64,000 nt of DNA from assembly GCA_022763185.1 (NCBI GenBank), contig JALEGL010000014.1, positions 124,001-188,000 on the forward strand, given 5' to 3'. Below are positions 38,135-47,149 of the stretch, piece after piece. A program made the position numbers and the translations under genes. The notes beneath the pieces were generated by a model. The model saw nothing but the letters and a program-made list of their open reading frames with translations, had not been told where the DNA came from and ran no database searches. This DNA is from a bacterium (GTDB taxonomy: Bacteria; Bdellovibrionota_G; JALEGL01). Each line of letters opens with the position of its first letter. Position 1 is the first letter of the stretch.

Positions 38135-40300
38135 CTAAAGATTTTTAACGCGTTCAACAGTTAGAACTCCTTTTAACTCTCCTATGCGTTGAATTAAAGA
38201 ATTAAGTTGATTGGTATTTTGAATAGAAACATCAAAGTAGCAAATGGCCTTGTTATCCGCAGTTGTTTTAATCGATGCATGAGAGATATTGCCTCCAGAT
38301 TTTGAAATTTGCTGTGAAACATCGGCTAAAATTCCTACTGTATCGGTTGTGATGACTTGGATACGGACGATTCGCTTACTGCCTGCAATGCTATCTGCCC
38401 AAGCCACATGAATTTTTCTTTCATCGTCTGTTTCTAAAATCATATAGCAATCACTTTTGTGAATTGTAACACCACGACCTCGAGTAATAAAACCAATAAT
38501 TGGATCTCCGGGCAAAGGTGTACAGCATTTACCATACCTGACAACAATACTGTCTTCTCCTCCCACTTGAATGGGAGCAGATTTTTCTTGGCTTATGGCT
38601 TGTGACGAAATATTTTCGTGAACTTTGGCTAGTTTTTTAAATGTTTTTTCTGGGTTTAAAAGCTGTGTGTATTTTTCTACAACTACTTGTGGATGAATTT
38701 TTCCATAGCCTACAGCTAAAAGTAGTTCATCTTCATTGCCTAAACGCAACTCTTTTAAAGTTGCAGAAAAAAGATCGCTATCGAGGACACTTTCAAAACG
38801 CTCTTTATGTTTTCTAAATTCACGAATAAGAATTTCATGCCCCATTTTTTTGGCTTGGTCACGTTCAATTTTTTTAATATGCGATCTTATTTTAGAACGA
38901 GCTTTTGAAGTTTTAACCAACTTTAGCCAATCTTTTGATGGGCTCATGTTTTTATCGGTGATAATTTCAACTTTATCGCCATTTTTAAGCTGATATTTTA
39001 AAGGGACCATTTTGCCATTAACAATAGCACCTTTACACTTTAATCCTACTTCTGTATGGACTCTAAAGGCATAGTCTATGGGTGTAGATCCTCGAGGGAA
39101 GTCTAAAACTTCACCTTGAGGGGTAAATACATAAACTTCATCTGAGAATAGATCAATTTTTACGCTTTCAATGAATTGATGAGCATCGGATAAATCTTGT
39201 TGCCATTCTACCATCTGTCTAAGCCAAGCGAATTGCTTAATATCTTTGGCTTTGGCAGATGCTTTTTTATTGTTTTTATAGTCCCAGTGGGCTGCAATTC
39301 CGTCCTCAGCAATAGAGTGCATATCATAAGTTCTGATCTGAACTTCAATGCGTTCTCCATTAGGGCCAATAAGTGTGGTATGTAAAGATTGATACATATT
39401 AGCTTTGGGTAGGGCGATAAAATCTTTAAATCGACCAGGAATAGGCTTCCACATGGCATGAATATGCCCCAAAGCTTCGTAACATTTTGGAATAGAATCA
39501 ACCAAAATTCTAAACGCAAGGATGTCATGTATTTGATCAAATTCGAGCCGACGTTTTTCCATTTTTTTAAAAATTGAAAAAGCGTGCTTACGTCTCCCGG
39601 TAACTTCACAGGAGATATTTTCTTCCTTCATTTTTCTAGCTAAAATATCAATGATTTTAGAAATAAAGGTGTCATGTTTATTTTGAGATTCAGCTAGGTG
39701 ATCTTGAATCATTGAAAAAGAGGAGGGGTGAAGGTATTGAAAACAAAGATCTTCCAGCTCATTTTTCATCCAAGACATACCTAAACGATGGGCCAAAGGA
39801 GCATAGATGTCTAAAGTTTCCTGCGAAATATTTCTTTGCTTGTCTTCACGCATGTGTTCCAATGTGCGCATATTATGTAGACGATCAGCAAGTTTAACAA
39901 CAATCACCCTGATATCCTTGGCCATGGCCAAGAGCATTTTTCTAAAACTCTCACTTTGTTGAATGTCTTTGGACTGAAAAGAGATTTTAGATAGTTTAGT
40001 CACACCATCAACCATTTGAGCAATGTCTTGACCAAACTGGGCTTCAATATCGTCTATGCTGGTATCGGTGTCTTCTACAACATCATGCAGCAAACCTGTA
40101 GCAACAGTGTCTTCATCCATTTGGTGCGACGCTAAAATAAAAGCAACTTGAGTGGGGTGAGCAAAGTAAGGTTCCCCAGATTTTCTTTTTTGATGTTGGT
40201 GCGCTACCTTTCCCAAGGCATATGCTTTTTCAATAAGCTCTGCATTGGCTTTAGGTCGGAATTTTTGAATTTCTGAAATAATTTCTTTTACTGGTATCAT
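38135..40300 (-). CDS. rel: Bifunctional (p)ppGpp synthetase/hydrolase, Rel/SpoT type
   Basis: The enzyme makes and degrades the stringent-response alarmone. It has 721 residues. The N-terminal HD hydrolase is intact with H48 and H72-D73 (LLHDVVEDT). The synthetase domain follows (about 230-350), with YQSLHTTLIGPNGERIEVQI. A TGS domain (about 385-445) and a C-terminal ACT domain (about 645-720) complete the long RSH layout. Both catalytic parts look active, so one bifunctional enzyme is likely. A TATAAT lies 13 bases before the ATG, so its mRNA leader may be only a few bases long. Confidence 0.96.
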   Translation of the reverse strand: MIPVKEIISEIQKFRPKANAELIEKAYALGKVAHQHQKRKSGEPYFAHPTQVAFILASHQMDEDTVATGLLHDVVEDTDTSIDDIEAQFGQDIAQMVDGVTKLSKISFQSKDIQQSESFRKMLLAMAKDIRVIVVKLADRLHNMRTLEHMREDKQRNISQETLDIYAPLAHRLGMSWMKNELEDLCFQYLHPSSFSMIQDHLAESQNKHDTFISKIIDILARKMKEENISCEVTGRRKHAFSIFKKMEKRRLEFDQIHDILAFRILVDSIPKCYEALGHIHAMWKPIPGRFKDFIALPKANMYQSLHTTLIGPNGERIEVQIRTYDMHSIAEDGIAAHWDYKNNKKASAKAKDIKQFAWLRQMVEWQQDLSDAHQFIESVKIDLFSDEVYVFTPQGEVLDFPRGSTPIDYAFRVHTEVGLKCKGAIVNGKMVPLKYQLKNGDKVEIITDKNMSPSKDWLKLVKTSKARSKIRSHIKKIERDQAKKMGHEILIREFRKHKERFESVLDSDLFSATLKELRLGNEDELLLAVGYGKIHPQVVVEKYTQLLNPEKTFKKLAKVHENISSQAISQEKSAPIQVGGEDSIVVRYGKCCTPLPGDPIIGFITRGRGVTIHKSDCYMILETDDERKIHVAWADSIAGSKRIVRIQVITTDTVGILADVSQQISKSGGNISHASIKTTADNKAICYFDVSIQNTNQLNSLIQRIGELKGVLTVERVKNL

Positions 40301-40441
40301 AAGTTAAACGCCGATTATAAACCAGTCAACTCAGGCTTACCAGTCTTATTTCTTAATTTGTCTTTTAAAGAAAGATTTAGATAATACAGCAAAGGCTTTT
40401 GCCTAAATAATATTTTTAAGATATTTGTAAAGACAAAAATT

Positions 40442-41764
40442 ATGAGCAGAGAAGCAAAATCCAGTGAATCTAAACCAATAAGCAAGCAAGAAGACCTGTT
40501 AGATATTTTTTATGGGGGCAGTAGATCTTCAGAAGATTTCTTGGTTGGGCTTGAGACTGAAAAAATTGGTGTTTATAAAGATAACTTACAGGCCATCCCC
40601 TATGCTGGTGAAAGAGGGATTGAAACAATTTTACACGCTATTGCTGAAAATGATGACTGGAGAAAAATCCTAGATCAAGAGCAACTGATTGCGCTGGAGA
40701 AGGGGGGGCAGGCAATTACTTTAGAACCCGGTGGTCAATTAGAGCTTAGTGGTTCAGCGCACCGGTCTATTGCCGATGTTGCTCAAGAACTTGGCCAACA
40801 CTTAAAACTTCTCTGTAAAATTTCAACGCCCTTAAATATTTCTTGGTTGGGAATAGGTATTCAACCCATGAGCAGTATTGATGAGGTTTCATGGGTACCC
40901 AAGTCTCGATATAAAATTATGAAAAGCTATTTTGAGAAAGTCTCTCCGGGCGGTTTACAAATGATGAAACTAACCGCCTCATCACAAGTTAATTTAGATT
41001 ATAGCAGTGAAGAAGATGCCTCCAAAAAGGTAAGTGTGGGTAGCGTTTTTGGCGTACTGGCTTCGGCGTTAACAGCTAATTCAGCAATAGAGCAGGGGAA
41101 AAAAAATGGTTTTTGTTCCAGGCGTTTAAAGGTTTGGCAGAATACCGATAAACAACGTTGTGGGATTCCAAAATTTTTTATTGATGGTAGTTTCTCTTTT
41201 GAGAAGTATAAAGATTATGCGCAAAATATTCCTATGTACTTTTTATACAGAGATGGAGTCTATCAAGATGCAACTCAGTATTCCTTTGCTCAGGCACTTA
41301 ATAAAGGTGTGAGTTTGACACAAACTGACTGGGAGAGCCACTTAACAACTTTGTTTCCCGATGTGCGTTTAAAAAATCATTTAGAATTTAGAACTGCCGA
41401 TGCCAGCAGTGAAAAGCTATCTATAGCCATAACCGCTTTTTGGATGGCTTTATTGTATAACAACAGTTTATTGGATGAGGCTTATAATTTTTCTAAGAAA
41501 ATTGATTTGGAAACTTTACAACTTGCCATTGATGATGTTGCTCTTAATGGAATGCAAGCAAATCTAGGTAAAATAAAGATACAAGATTGGGCCAATGAGT
41601 ATATAGATTATTGTATATCAGCCATGGACAAAGTGCTTTATAATCAAGGGATGACAGATTACTTAATCCCACTCAAAGAAATTGTTGATCAAGGACAATC
41701 GCCAGCAGAACAGTTGTTGGCCAACTGGCCAACCTGTCTTAAAACACTATGCGAAAAGGAATAA
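40442..41764 (+). CDS. gshA: Glutamate-cysteine ligase, plant-type GCS2 family
   Basis: The enzyme joins glutamate and cysteine to gamma-glutamylcysteine with ATP, the first step of glutathione synthesis. It has 440 residues. Family motifs are VGLETEKIGV near residue 35, the LEPGGQLELSGS substrate site, KLTASSQVNLDY, and HLEFRTADAS. This is the GCS2 type of plants and alpha-proteobacteria, not the E. coli type. No gshB follows. Instead a VanZ-like gene overlaps its end by 16 bases and a phytochelatin-synthase-like gene is next. Confidence 0.9.
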   Translation: MSREAKSSESKPISKQEDLLDIFYGGSRSSEDFLVGLETEKIGVYKDNLQAIPYAGERGIETILHAIAENDDWRKILDQEQLIALEKGGQAITLEPGGQLELSGSAHRSIADVAQELGQHLKLLCKISTPLNISWLGIGIQPMSSIDEVSWVPKSRYKIMKSYFEKVSPGGLQMMKLTASSQVNLDYSSEEDASKKVSVGSVFGVLASALTANSAIEQGKKNGFCSRRLKVWQNTDKQRCGIPKFFIDGSFSFEKYKDYAQNIPMYFLYRDGVYQDATQYSFAQALNKGVSLTQTDWESHLTTLFPDVRLKNHLEFRTADASSEKLSIAITAFWMALLYNNSLLDEAYNFSKKIDLETLQLAIDDVALNGMQANLGKIKIQDWANEYIDYCISAMDKVLYNQGMTDYLIPLKEIVDQGQSPAEQLLANWPTCLKTLCEKE

Positions 41765-42207
41765 AATATGTTATCCCCTGCGGGATTTGGGTGGGAATTA
41801 TTTTTTTGTTTTCAAGTAAGTATTTTTCTGCAGGCAATACCAGTACAGTTTTGTATGAATGGATTCACGCTCTGTTTAAATCGTTTTCAAGACAAGATTT
41901 TTGGACCATTCATACCTACATTCGTAAGTCAGCACATATTATGGCCTATGCGGTTTTGGCATATTTTACATTGGTGGCCCAGTTAAAAAGCTTTTATATT
42001 TTTAGGTTTAAGGTGCCTAAAAAATTTTTTTTCTATGCGTTTACATTTTGTTTTAGTGTTGCTGTTTTAGATGAATACAATCAAAGTCAGATTTCTGTTC
42101 GGACAGGAACGTACAAAGATATTATCTTTGATATGATCGGTGTTTTGCTTATACTTATCTTTGTTCATTTTAAGACTATGCATCGGCAATGTAAAATTTT
42201 TATATGA
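41749..42207 (+). CDS. VanZ-like membrane protein
   Basis: The product has 152 residues with about four membrane helices. The VanZ signatures RKSAHIMAYAVLAYF and LDEYNQSQISVRTGTYKDIIFDMIG are present. VanZ proteins are linked to low-level teicoplanin resistance in enterococci, but most members have no known role. The start overlaps gshA by 16 bases, so translation is probably coupled. The overlap suggests a functional or at least transcriptional link to thiol metabolism. Confidence 0.85.
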   Translation: MRKGIKYVIPCGIWVGIIFLFSSKYFSAGNTSTVLYEWIHALFKSFSRQDFWTIHTYIRKSAHIMAYAVLAYFTLVAQLKSFYIFRFKVPKKFFFYAFTFCFSVAVLDEYNQSQISVRTGTYKDIIFDMIGVLLILIFVHFKTMHRQCKIFI

Positions 42208-42234
42208 CAGTATTGTTTGTGCAACAGCAATGTG

Positions 42235-42263
42235 TTGACAAAAAAGAGGGTAATTTGTAGTTT
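42235..42263 (+). promoter_or_regulatory. Promoter abutting the phytochelatin-synthase-like gene
   Basis: TTGACA (42235-42240), a 17-base spacer and TAGTTT (42258-42263) place transcription start within one or two bases of the ATG at 42272. No Shine-Dalgarno sequence is visible, so the transcript may be leaderless. Confidence 0.4.
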
Positions 42264-42271
42264 CAATTGCT

Positions 42272-43105
42272 ATGAAAAATTTATTGATCACATTGTTATG
42301 CATACTAAGCCTAAATTTATCATCTTGTGCGAACAAGAAAATTCCATCACAGGTCCAAGCAAATGATACTAAGCCTGAATTGATTGAGTTTTCTTCTAAA
42401 GAAGGAATGGAAAGATTCAATCGATCGAAGCATAAGCAAGATTTTTTTATTTTATCGAATCATTTTGAATCACAAACCAATAAAGTATATTGCGGCCCAA
42501 CATCAGCAGTTATTGTTCTAAACGGTTTAAGACAAGATGAACTGCGTAACAATAATATACAGTTGAAAGTTGATAAAAGTCTGATCAGCAATGTCAATAG
42601 GAAACACTTAAACTCTGAAAGAGTTTATGTATTTAATCGGTATACCTATAATAATATTTATAATGTAAACAATGTTAAAACCTCTCAGCAAGTTTTAGGT
42701 GGTCCCATGGAAAATGGAAAATCAGATTGGGGCTATCAGTTAGAACAGCTTGTACAACTATTCAAAGCGCATGGATTGAATGCGGATAAATTTGTTGTAG
42801 ATGATGCATTATCCATACAAAAAATGAAAGCAACAATGATTGATTCACTAAACAATAATTCCAATTTTATATTGGTCAATTATAAAAGAACTGCTTTAGG
42901 TCAAAAAGGTGGAGGACATATTTCTCCAATTGGAGCCTATGATAAAAAAAGTGATTCCTTTTTGATTATGGATGTAAACCCTAATAAGGCTGACTGGGTT
43001 TGGGTTGATGCTAAAGACCTTCACGCTGCAATGAAAACCTTTGATACAATAGAAAACAGAGGCTATCTAATGGTTAGCGATATTAAAGCTATGTATACCA
43101 ATTAG
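42272..43105 (+). CDS. Phytochelatin-synthase-like lipoprotein
   Basis: The product has 277 residues. A lipoprotein signal ends in L16-S-S-C19, so the mature protein should be lipid-anchored in the envelope. The phytochelatin-synthase papain-like triad appears in order: C74 in VYCGPTSAVIVLNGL, H216 in GGGHISPIGAY, and D234 in FLIMDVNPN. The His-Asp distance of 18 residues equals that of the plant enzyme as I recall it. The Cys-His distance is longer by about 36 residues. It would act on glutathione or gamma-glutamyl peptides as a transpeptidase or hydrolase. It stands beside gshA, the gene that makes gamma-glutamylcysteine. Confidence 0.75.
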   Translation: MKNLLITLLCILSLNLSSCANKKIPSQVQANDTKPELIEFSSKEGMERFNRSKHKQDFFILSNHFESQTNKVYCGPTSAVIVLNGLRQDELRNNNIQLKVDKSLISNVNRKHLNSERVYVFNRYTYNNIYNVNNVKTSQQVLGGPMENGKSDWGYQLEQLVQLFKAHGLNADKFVVDDALSIQKMKATMIDSLNNNSNFILVNYKRTALGQKGGGHISPIGAYDKKSDSFLIMDVNPNKADWVWVDAKDLHAAMKTFDTIENRGYLMVSDIKAMYTN

Positions 43106-43107
43106 AT

Positions 43108-43740
43108 TTAAGATTTGGCCAAGTCAATGAGTTTATCAAGCAGACTAGAGTCTATTTTTTCAGGCTTTCTAATGTTGTTTGCTAAAAATAAAATTTTTGC
43201 ACTATGCTCCACACGTTCGAGTTGGGTGTAGGCATCATGGATACTTGTGCTTGATGCACTAACCACACCATGGCGTTCTAAAATAATACATTGATTGTCT
43301 TTTAAAGCCTTGGCCGCCTGTTGTGCTATGGCGTCTGTGCCTGGCGTGGTGTAAGGACATGTTGGCACCTTGCCCAAAGCAATGATGACCTCAGGTAAAA
43401 CAGGGTCTTCTAAACTGATCTTAGATAAGCTGCACGCTATGGCATAAGGAGGGTGGGAGTGGACAATGGATTTTGCTTCTGGGTTTTGCTGATAGCAAAC
43501 AAGGTGCAACTGATACTCTGAAGACGGTTTTGGGCCAGAAAGGTGTTCCCCCGTTTTTAGACAAACTATACTGATATCAAAAGCCTTCAGTTTGCTTTTA
43601 TCGTATCCTGTGGGGGTGATTAACATCCTTTGTCCTGAAATCCTTATAGATGTATTACCATCATTCCCCACTCCGTAACCCTTGTTGTAAAGTTGTTTGT
43701 GAATACTTATGATTTTTTTTCTTGCCAATAAATTAAACAC
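43108..43740 (-). CDS. Class II aldolase/adducin-family protein
   Basis: The product has 210 residues, cytosolic. Zinc-binding and catalytic motifs are GNTSIR near residue 28, HSHPP near 94-98, and ERHGVVS near 155. This matches L-fuculose-phosphate aldolase, AraD and methylthioribulose-phosphate dehydratase, which cannot be separated from sequence alone. Conserved PTGYDKSKL and GPKPSSEYQLH segments fit the aldolase group. It is convergent with the phytochelatin-synthase-like gene and divergent from the transaldolase gene. Confidence 0.85.
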   Translation of the reverse strand: MFNLLARKKIISIHKQLYNKGYGVGNDGNTSIRISGQRMLITPTGYDKSKLKAFDISIVCLKTGEHLSGPKPSSEYQLHLVCYQQNPEAKSIVHSHPPYAIACSLSKISLEDPVLPEVIIALGKVPTCPYTTPGTDAIAQQAAKALKDNQCIILERHGVVSASSTSIHDAYTQLERVEHSAKILFLANNIRKPEKIDSSLLDKLIDLAKS

Positions 43741-43869
43741 AGTTTTTGTATAGCACTAAACCTTATATATAGTCGATAGATGCTGTGTTTTGCTTTCATA
43801 AAATTAAAAATATGTTGATGGGGTTATGAATAAATTGACAAGGCTGCTGCAGTATAGCATTTTTAATGC

Positions 43870-44520
43870 ATGAAATTCTTCATAGATACAGCCAATATAG
43901 ATGAAATTAAACAAGCCATTGCTTTGGGTATGTGTGACGGTGTCACAACCAACCCCAGTCTGGTCGCTAAAGAAGGCAAATCCTATTTTGACTTAGCCAA
44001 AGAAATTTGCGCTTTGGTTCCTGGGCCGGTTAGTCTTGAGACAGTTGCACAAACATCTGAGACCATGGTGACAGAGGGCAAAAAGTTAGCAGAGCTTGGA
44101 GATAATGTTGTTGTCAAGCTACCCATGTGTGAAGACGCTTTGATTGCAACCAAGCATTTGGCACAAGAAGGTATCAACGTCAATATGACCTTGTGCTTTT
44201 CCCCGATGCAGGCACTTTTGGCTGCCAAAGCTGGAGCTGCTTACATTTCCCCTTTTGTTGGTCGTTTGGATGACATCTCTCATGATGGAATGGCTTTGAT
44301 TGAGGAGATTGTAGCCATCTATGATAATTATGCTTTTGAAACGGAAGTTTTAGTGGCCAGCATTAGACATCCAAAGCATTTACTGGATGCAGCCTTGATG
44401 GGGGCGGATGTTGCAACCATTCCATTTAAAGTTTTGTCACAATTGGTCAAACATCCCTTAACCGATAGTGGTATTGCAAAGTTTAACGAAGACTCAAAGA
44501 AAGTAGAAGGGCACATATAG
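43870..44520 (+). CDS. Transaldolase / fructose-6-phosphate aldolase, TalC type
   Basis: The product has 216 residues, the short transaldolase class. The Schiff-base lysine is K83 in [21 protein letters not shown] at the start and [14 protein letters not shown] are typical. Members are either transaldolase of the pentose phosphate pathway or F6P aldolase. No ribosome site precedes the ATG, although a short inverted repeat GCATT/AATGC abuts it. The neighbouring gene starts directly after the stop. Confidence 0.92.
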   Translation: MKFFIDTANIDEIKQAIALGMCDGVTTNPSLVAKEGKSYFDLAKEICALVPGPVSLETVAQTSETMVTEGKKLAELGDNVVVKLPMCEDALIATKHLAQEGINVNMTLCFSPMQALLAAKAGAAYISPFVGRLDDISHDGMALIEEIVAIYDNYAFETEVLVASIRHPKHLLDAALMGADVATIPFKVLSQLVKHPLTDSGIAKFNEDSKKVEGHI

Positions 44521-45021
44521 ATGATGAAACAGCTTTTAGCATGTGCTTTATGTTTAACTATGCTTTTTACAGCGGATGCTTATGCTCAGCTGCAAGAAAA
44601 AATTGATTTAAAAATAGGTGCTGGGACAACACTTTCTCCGACAGGTGTTTTAGGCGTTGGCTCTGCGGATTACAGGCTTTCAGAAAACATAGCTTTAACG
44701 GCAATGATGCAATGGTCCTTGGGTGAGTTGCAGGACATTGTTTTTCCAAGCTTTGGTGGACGTCTTATTTTGCCCCGTAGTGTAATTAGCGGATCTGAAA
44801 AATCAGGTTTGGAGTTGTCGGCGCTATTTGGAGCAGGTCCGGTGTATAGAGAAGTGAATGGCTTTAAAGCCTCACATGTTGGTTATACTACTGGCCTTGG
44901 AGTTGACATGTTTTTAGGGAGTGGTTTTTCTTTTGGTGGAACAGCTTTGGTTAACTTAACCAGTAATGTTGTAGAAGATTCATTTTTTTCAGTTTTTGGC
45001 CACGTAGGCTTTCACTTTTAA
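44521..45021 (+). CDS. Small exported outer-membrane-barrel-like protein
   Basis: The product has 166 residues. A signal peptide ends near residue 22 (FTADAYAQ). The mature part alternates hydrophobic and polar residues, with Gly-rich strands and a terminal phenylalanine (VFGHVGFHF). This is typical of eight-stranded outer-membrane barrels. No family name can be given. It follows the transaldolase without a gap and precedes etfB. Confidence 0.6.
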   Translation: MMKQLLACALCLTMLFTADAYAQLQEKIDLKIGAGTTLSPTGVLGVGSADYRLSENIALTAMMQWSLGELQDIVFPSFGGRLILPRSVISGSEKSGLELSALFGAGPVYREVNGFKASHVGYTTGLGVDMFLGSGFSFGGTALVNLTSNVVEDSFFSVFGHVGFHF

Positions 45022-45068
45022 TTAGAAAGTAACTTAAAAAATAAAAATTAGTAGAGGAGATGCACACC

Positions 45069-45848
45069 ATGAAAATAGCAGTTTGCGTAAAACGGGTACC
45101 GGATACAGCCAGCAATATCAAGCTTAACAATGATCAACAAGGTATTGTAGAAGATGGCTTGAAGTTTATTATCAGTCCTTATGATGAGTTTGGTGTTGAA
45201 GAAGGTTTAAAAACCAAAGAAAGTGTGGGTTCTGGTGAAGTTACTGCTTTAACTGTAGGTGATGATAAGTCACAGGATGTTCTTAGAAATGCTTTGGCCA
45301 TGGGCTGCGATAAAGCTGTGATGGTTCAAAGTCAAGAAAAGTTATCGGGATTGTCTGTCGCAAAACTCTTGGCAGCAAAAATTAAAGCGGATGACTACCA
45401 GTTGGTATTTACCGGAAAACATGCCATTGATGATGATGCTTCCCAAGTCAGCCAAATGACAGCTCAGCTGCTAGATTGGCCGCATGTTTCTTCAGTAAGT
45501 AAATTTGAACTGATTGATGAAACTACTGCAAAAGTGCATCGAGATGTCGATGGCGGCAATCAAGAGGTATGGGAAATTAAGTTGCCAGCAATATTTGCTG
45601 CAAGCAAAGGTCTAAACCAGCCACGCTATGCGTCTTTAAAAGGCATTATGCAATCGAAGTCAAAACCCATTGAAAAAGTTAGTGCATCTGACTTGGGTTT
45701 AGATGAGGGATCGTTGAATAACAATGTTAAAGTTATAAATTATGAAGAACCACCTGCACGCCAAGCTGGGCAAATTTTTAAAGATGCTCCGCAAGAAGCC
45801 GTTAAAGAAGTGGTTAAAAAATTAAGAGAAGAAGCTAAAGTAATATAA
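45069..45848 (+). CDS. etfB: Electron transfer flavoprotein subunit beta
   Basis: EtfB pairs with EtfA to carry electrons from acyl-CoA and other dehydrogenases to the quinone pool. From the ATG at 45069 the product has 259 residues. The ATG follows GAGGAG by 9 bases, and an ATG three codons earlier was rejected. MKIAVCVKRVPDTASNIKLN, the AMP site region and the C-terminal recognition-loop motif around residues 190-205 fit the family. It is followed after 32 bases by etfA. Confidence 0.96.
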   Translation: MKIAVCVKRVPDTASNIKLNNDQQGIVEDGLKFIISPYDEFGVEEGLKTKESVGSGEVTALTVGDDKSQDVLRNALAMGCDKAVMVQSQEKLSGLSVAKLLAAKIKADDYQLVFTGKHAIDDDASQVSQMTAQLLDWPHVSSVSKFELIDETTAKVHRDVDGGNQEVWEIKLPAIFAASKGLNQPRYASLKGIMQSKSKPIEKVSASDLGLDEGSLNNNVKVINYEEPPARQAGQIFKDAPQEAVKEVVKKLREEAKVI

Positions 45849-45880
45849 GGTTTATTTGAGTCTGAGAAGGAGTTGATTGT

Positions 45881-46855
45881 ATGAATATCGCTGTATGGAT
45901 TGAAGGTAGTAACAATAAAATTAAAAAGGCATCTTTAGAAGTTTTGGCCCAAGCAGGTCGCTTGGCAAAAGCCAACAATGCAAATCTACTGGCATTGTAT
46001 GTTGGTGAGTCGATTGCGGATATAGAAACACAACTTAGGCCTTATGCAGTAAAAGCACTGTATCATGCCAATGTGTCCAATTACAATACAGTGTCTTGGT
46101 CCAACCAAACAGCCAAGTTTTGCAGTGACCATGATGTCAATATTTTGCTGGCCTCTTTAAGTGCAAACAGTCAAGATACCTTTCCAAGAGTTGCGGCACA
46201 ATTAAACTGTGGAATGATTTCAGAGGTGACTCATATTGAGTTGGAAGGCAATACTTTAAAAGCCAAACGGCCCGTTTATGCGGGTAAACTGATTGCCAAT
46301 GTTGAGGCCAGTTTAGATGCTCCCGTGGTAGTGACCTGTAGACCCAATGTTTTTGACCCTAAGCCTGAATCGGGTGAGTCCAATATTGAGATCAACGAAC
46401 TTGACGCTGCTGGATTTTCCGAGTGCGGTCGTTGTAAAATCCTAGATGTTAAAGAAACTGTGTCCGATAGACCTGATTTGGCAGCCGCTGAAATTGTTGT
46501 TTCTGCGGGACGTTCTATTAAGTCAGAAGAGAATTTTAGCATGATCAATGAATTGGCCGATGTTTTAGGTGCTGCCGTTGGTGCTTCAAGAGCTGCTGTA
46601 GACGCTGGATATGCTAGCCATGACATGCAAGTGGGGCAAACCGGTAAAACAGTGAACCCAAAATTATACATTGCCTGTGGTATATCAGGAGCCATACAAC
46701 ATTTAGCCGGCATGAGCTCCTCAAAAGTCATCGTCGCCATCAACACCGATCCAGAAGCGCCCATTTTCCAGAAAGCAGATTATGGCATAGTGGGGGATAT
46801 GTTTGAATTGGTGCCACTGATGAAGGAAGAGTTAGCAAAACTCTTGCAAGAGTAG
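45881..46855 (+). CDS. etfA: Electron transfer flavoprotein subunit alpha
   Basis: The product has 324 residues. The C-terminal FAD domain has VVSAGRSIKSEENF, the VGASRAAVDAGYASHDMQVGQTGKTV segment, and YIACGISGAIQHLAGM. The last 29 codons and the following bases are duplicated 193 bases downstream (46961-47064). The copy encodes nearly the same C-terminus but has no gene in front of it. EtfA itself looks complete. Confidence 0.97.
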   Translation: MNIAVWIEGSNNKIKKASLEVLAQAGRLAKANNANLLALYVGESIADIETQLRPYAVKALYHANVSNYNTVSWSNQTAKFCSDHDVNILLASLSANSQDTFPRVAAQLNCGMISEVTHIELEGNTLKAKRPVYAGKLIANVEASLDAPVVVTCRPNVFDPKPESGESNIEINELDAAGFSECGRCKILDVKETVSDRPDLAAAEIVVSAGRSIKSEENFSMINELADVLGAAVGASRAAVDAGYASHDMQVGQTGKTVNPKLYIACGISGAIQHLAGMSSSKVIVAINTDPEAPIFQKADYGIVGDMFELVPLMKEELAKLLQE

Positions 46856-46871
46856 GGCAACCCGCAAAAGG
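46768..46871 (+). repeat. Duplication copy 1: 3' end of etfA
   Basis: These 104 bases cover the last 29 codons of etfA and 16 bases after its stop. They recur at 46961-47064 with only two mismatches (AC versus TT in the middle). Confidence 0.95.
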
Positions 46872-46873
46872 TG

Positions 46874-46911
46874 AATTTGTCCAAAACGACGTTTTTGGAC
46901 AAAGAGGAAAA
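46874..46911 (+). repeat. Hairpin repeat B, copy 1
   Basis: A 38-base element is repeated exactly at 47112-47149. Its core is an 11-pair stem TTTGTCCAAAA/TTTTGGACAAA around a CGACGT loop, followed by GAGGAAAA. The next bases (to about 46924) form a second stem AGGAAAAA/TTTTTCCT. Confidence 0.95.
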
Positions 46912-46927
46912 AGCGATTTTTCCTAAA

Positions 46928-46950
46928 TATCAATGGCAAAGCCATTGATA
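46928..46950 (+). repeat. Hairpin TATCAATGGC-AAA-GCCATTGATA
   Basis: This is a perfect 10-pair stem with a three-base loop. The GGCAAAGCC core resembles the GGCAAAAGCC core of the hairpin at 36317-36334. Confidence 0.85.
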
Positions 46951-46960
46951 AGAAATCGGA

Positions 46961-47064
46961 CCAGAAAGCAGATTATGGCATAGTGGGGGATATGTTTGAA
47001 TTGGTGCCTTTGATGAAGGAAGAGTTAGCAAAACTCTTGCAAGAGTAGGGCAACCCGCAAAAGG
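46961..47064 (+). repeat. Duplication copy 2: orphan etfA 3' end
   Basis: 102 of 104 bases match 46768-46871, including the stop codon of etfA. It lies in non-coding DNA and is not expected to be translated. Confidence 0.95.
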
Positions 47065-47074
47065 GCCTTGCATA

Positions 47075-47107
47075 AGCTATCCTAAAAACAAAGCTTTAAG
47101 GATAGCT
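47075..47107 (+). repeat. Hairpin AGCTATCCT/AGGATAGCT
   Basis: This 9-pair perfect inverted repeat lies in the segment that separates duplication copy 2 from hairpin repeat B copy 2. The segment is absent after copy 1. Confidence 0.8.
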
Positions 47108-47111
47108 AATA

Positions 47112-47149
47112 AATTTGTCCAAAACGACGTTTTTGGACAAAGAGGAAAA
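47112..47149 (+). repeat. Hairpin repeat B, copy 2
   Basis: It is identical over 38 bases to 46874-46911. It is followed by GTATTTTTCCCT, a diverged version of the second stem seen after copy 1. The remaining bases to 47313 hold no gene and no clear promoter. Confidence 0.95.

Noticed and set aside
39208-39609. 133-codon frame inside rel in another frame on the same strand
   Set aside because: It overlaps the synthetase domain of an intact Rel protein and shows no independent features.
40393-40404. GGC-TTTT-GCC hairpin upstream of gshA as another copy of the repeat family
   Set aside because: The stem is only four pairs and no other module of the family is nearby, so it may be chance.
46276-46764. 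Minus-strand open frame of 162 codons inside etfA
   Set aside because: It is antisense to a well-supported gene, with no family resemblance.
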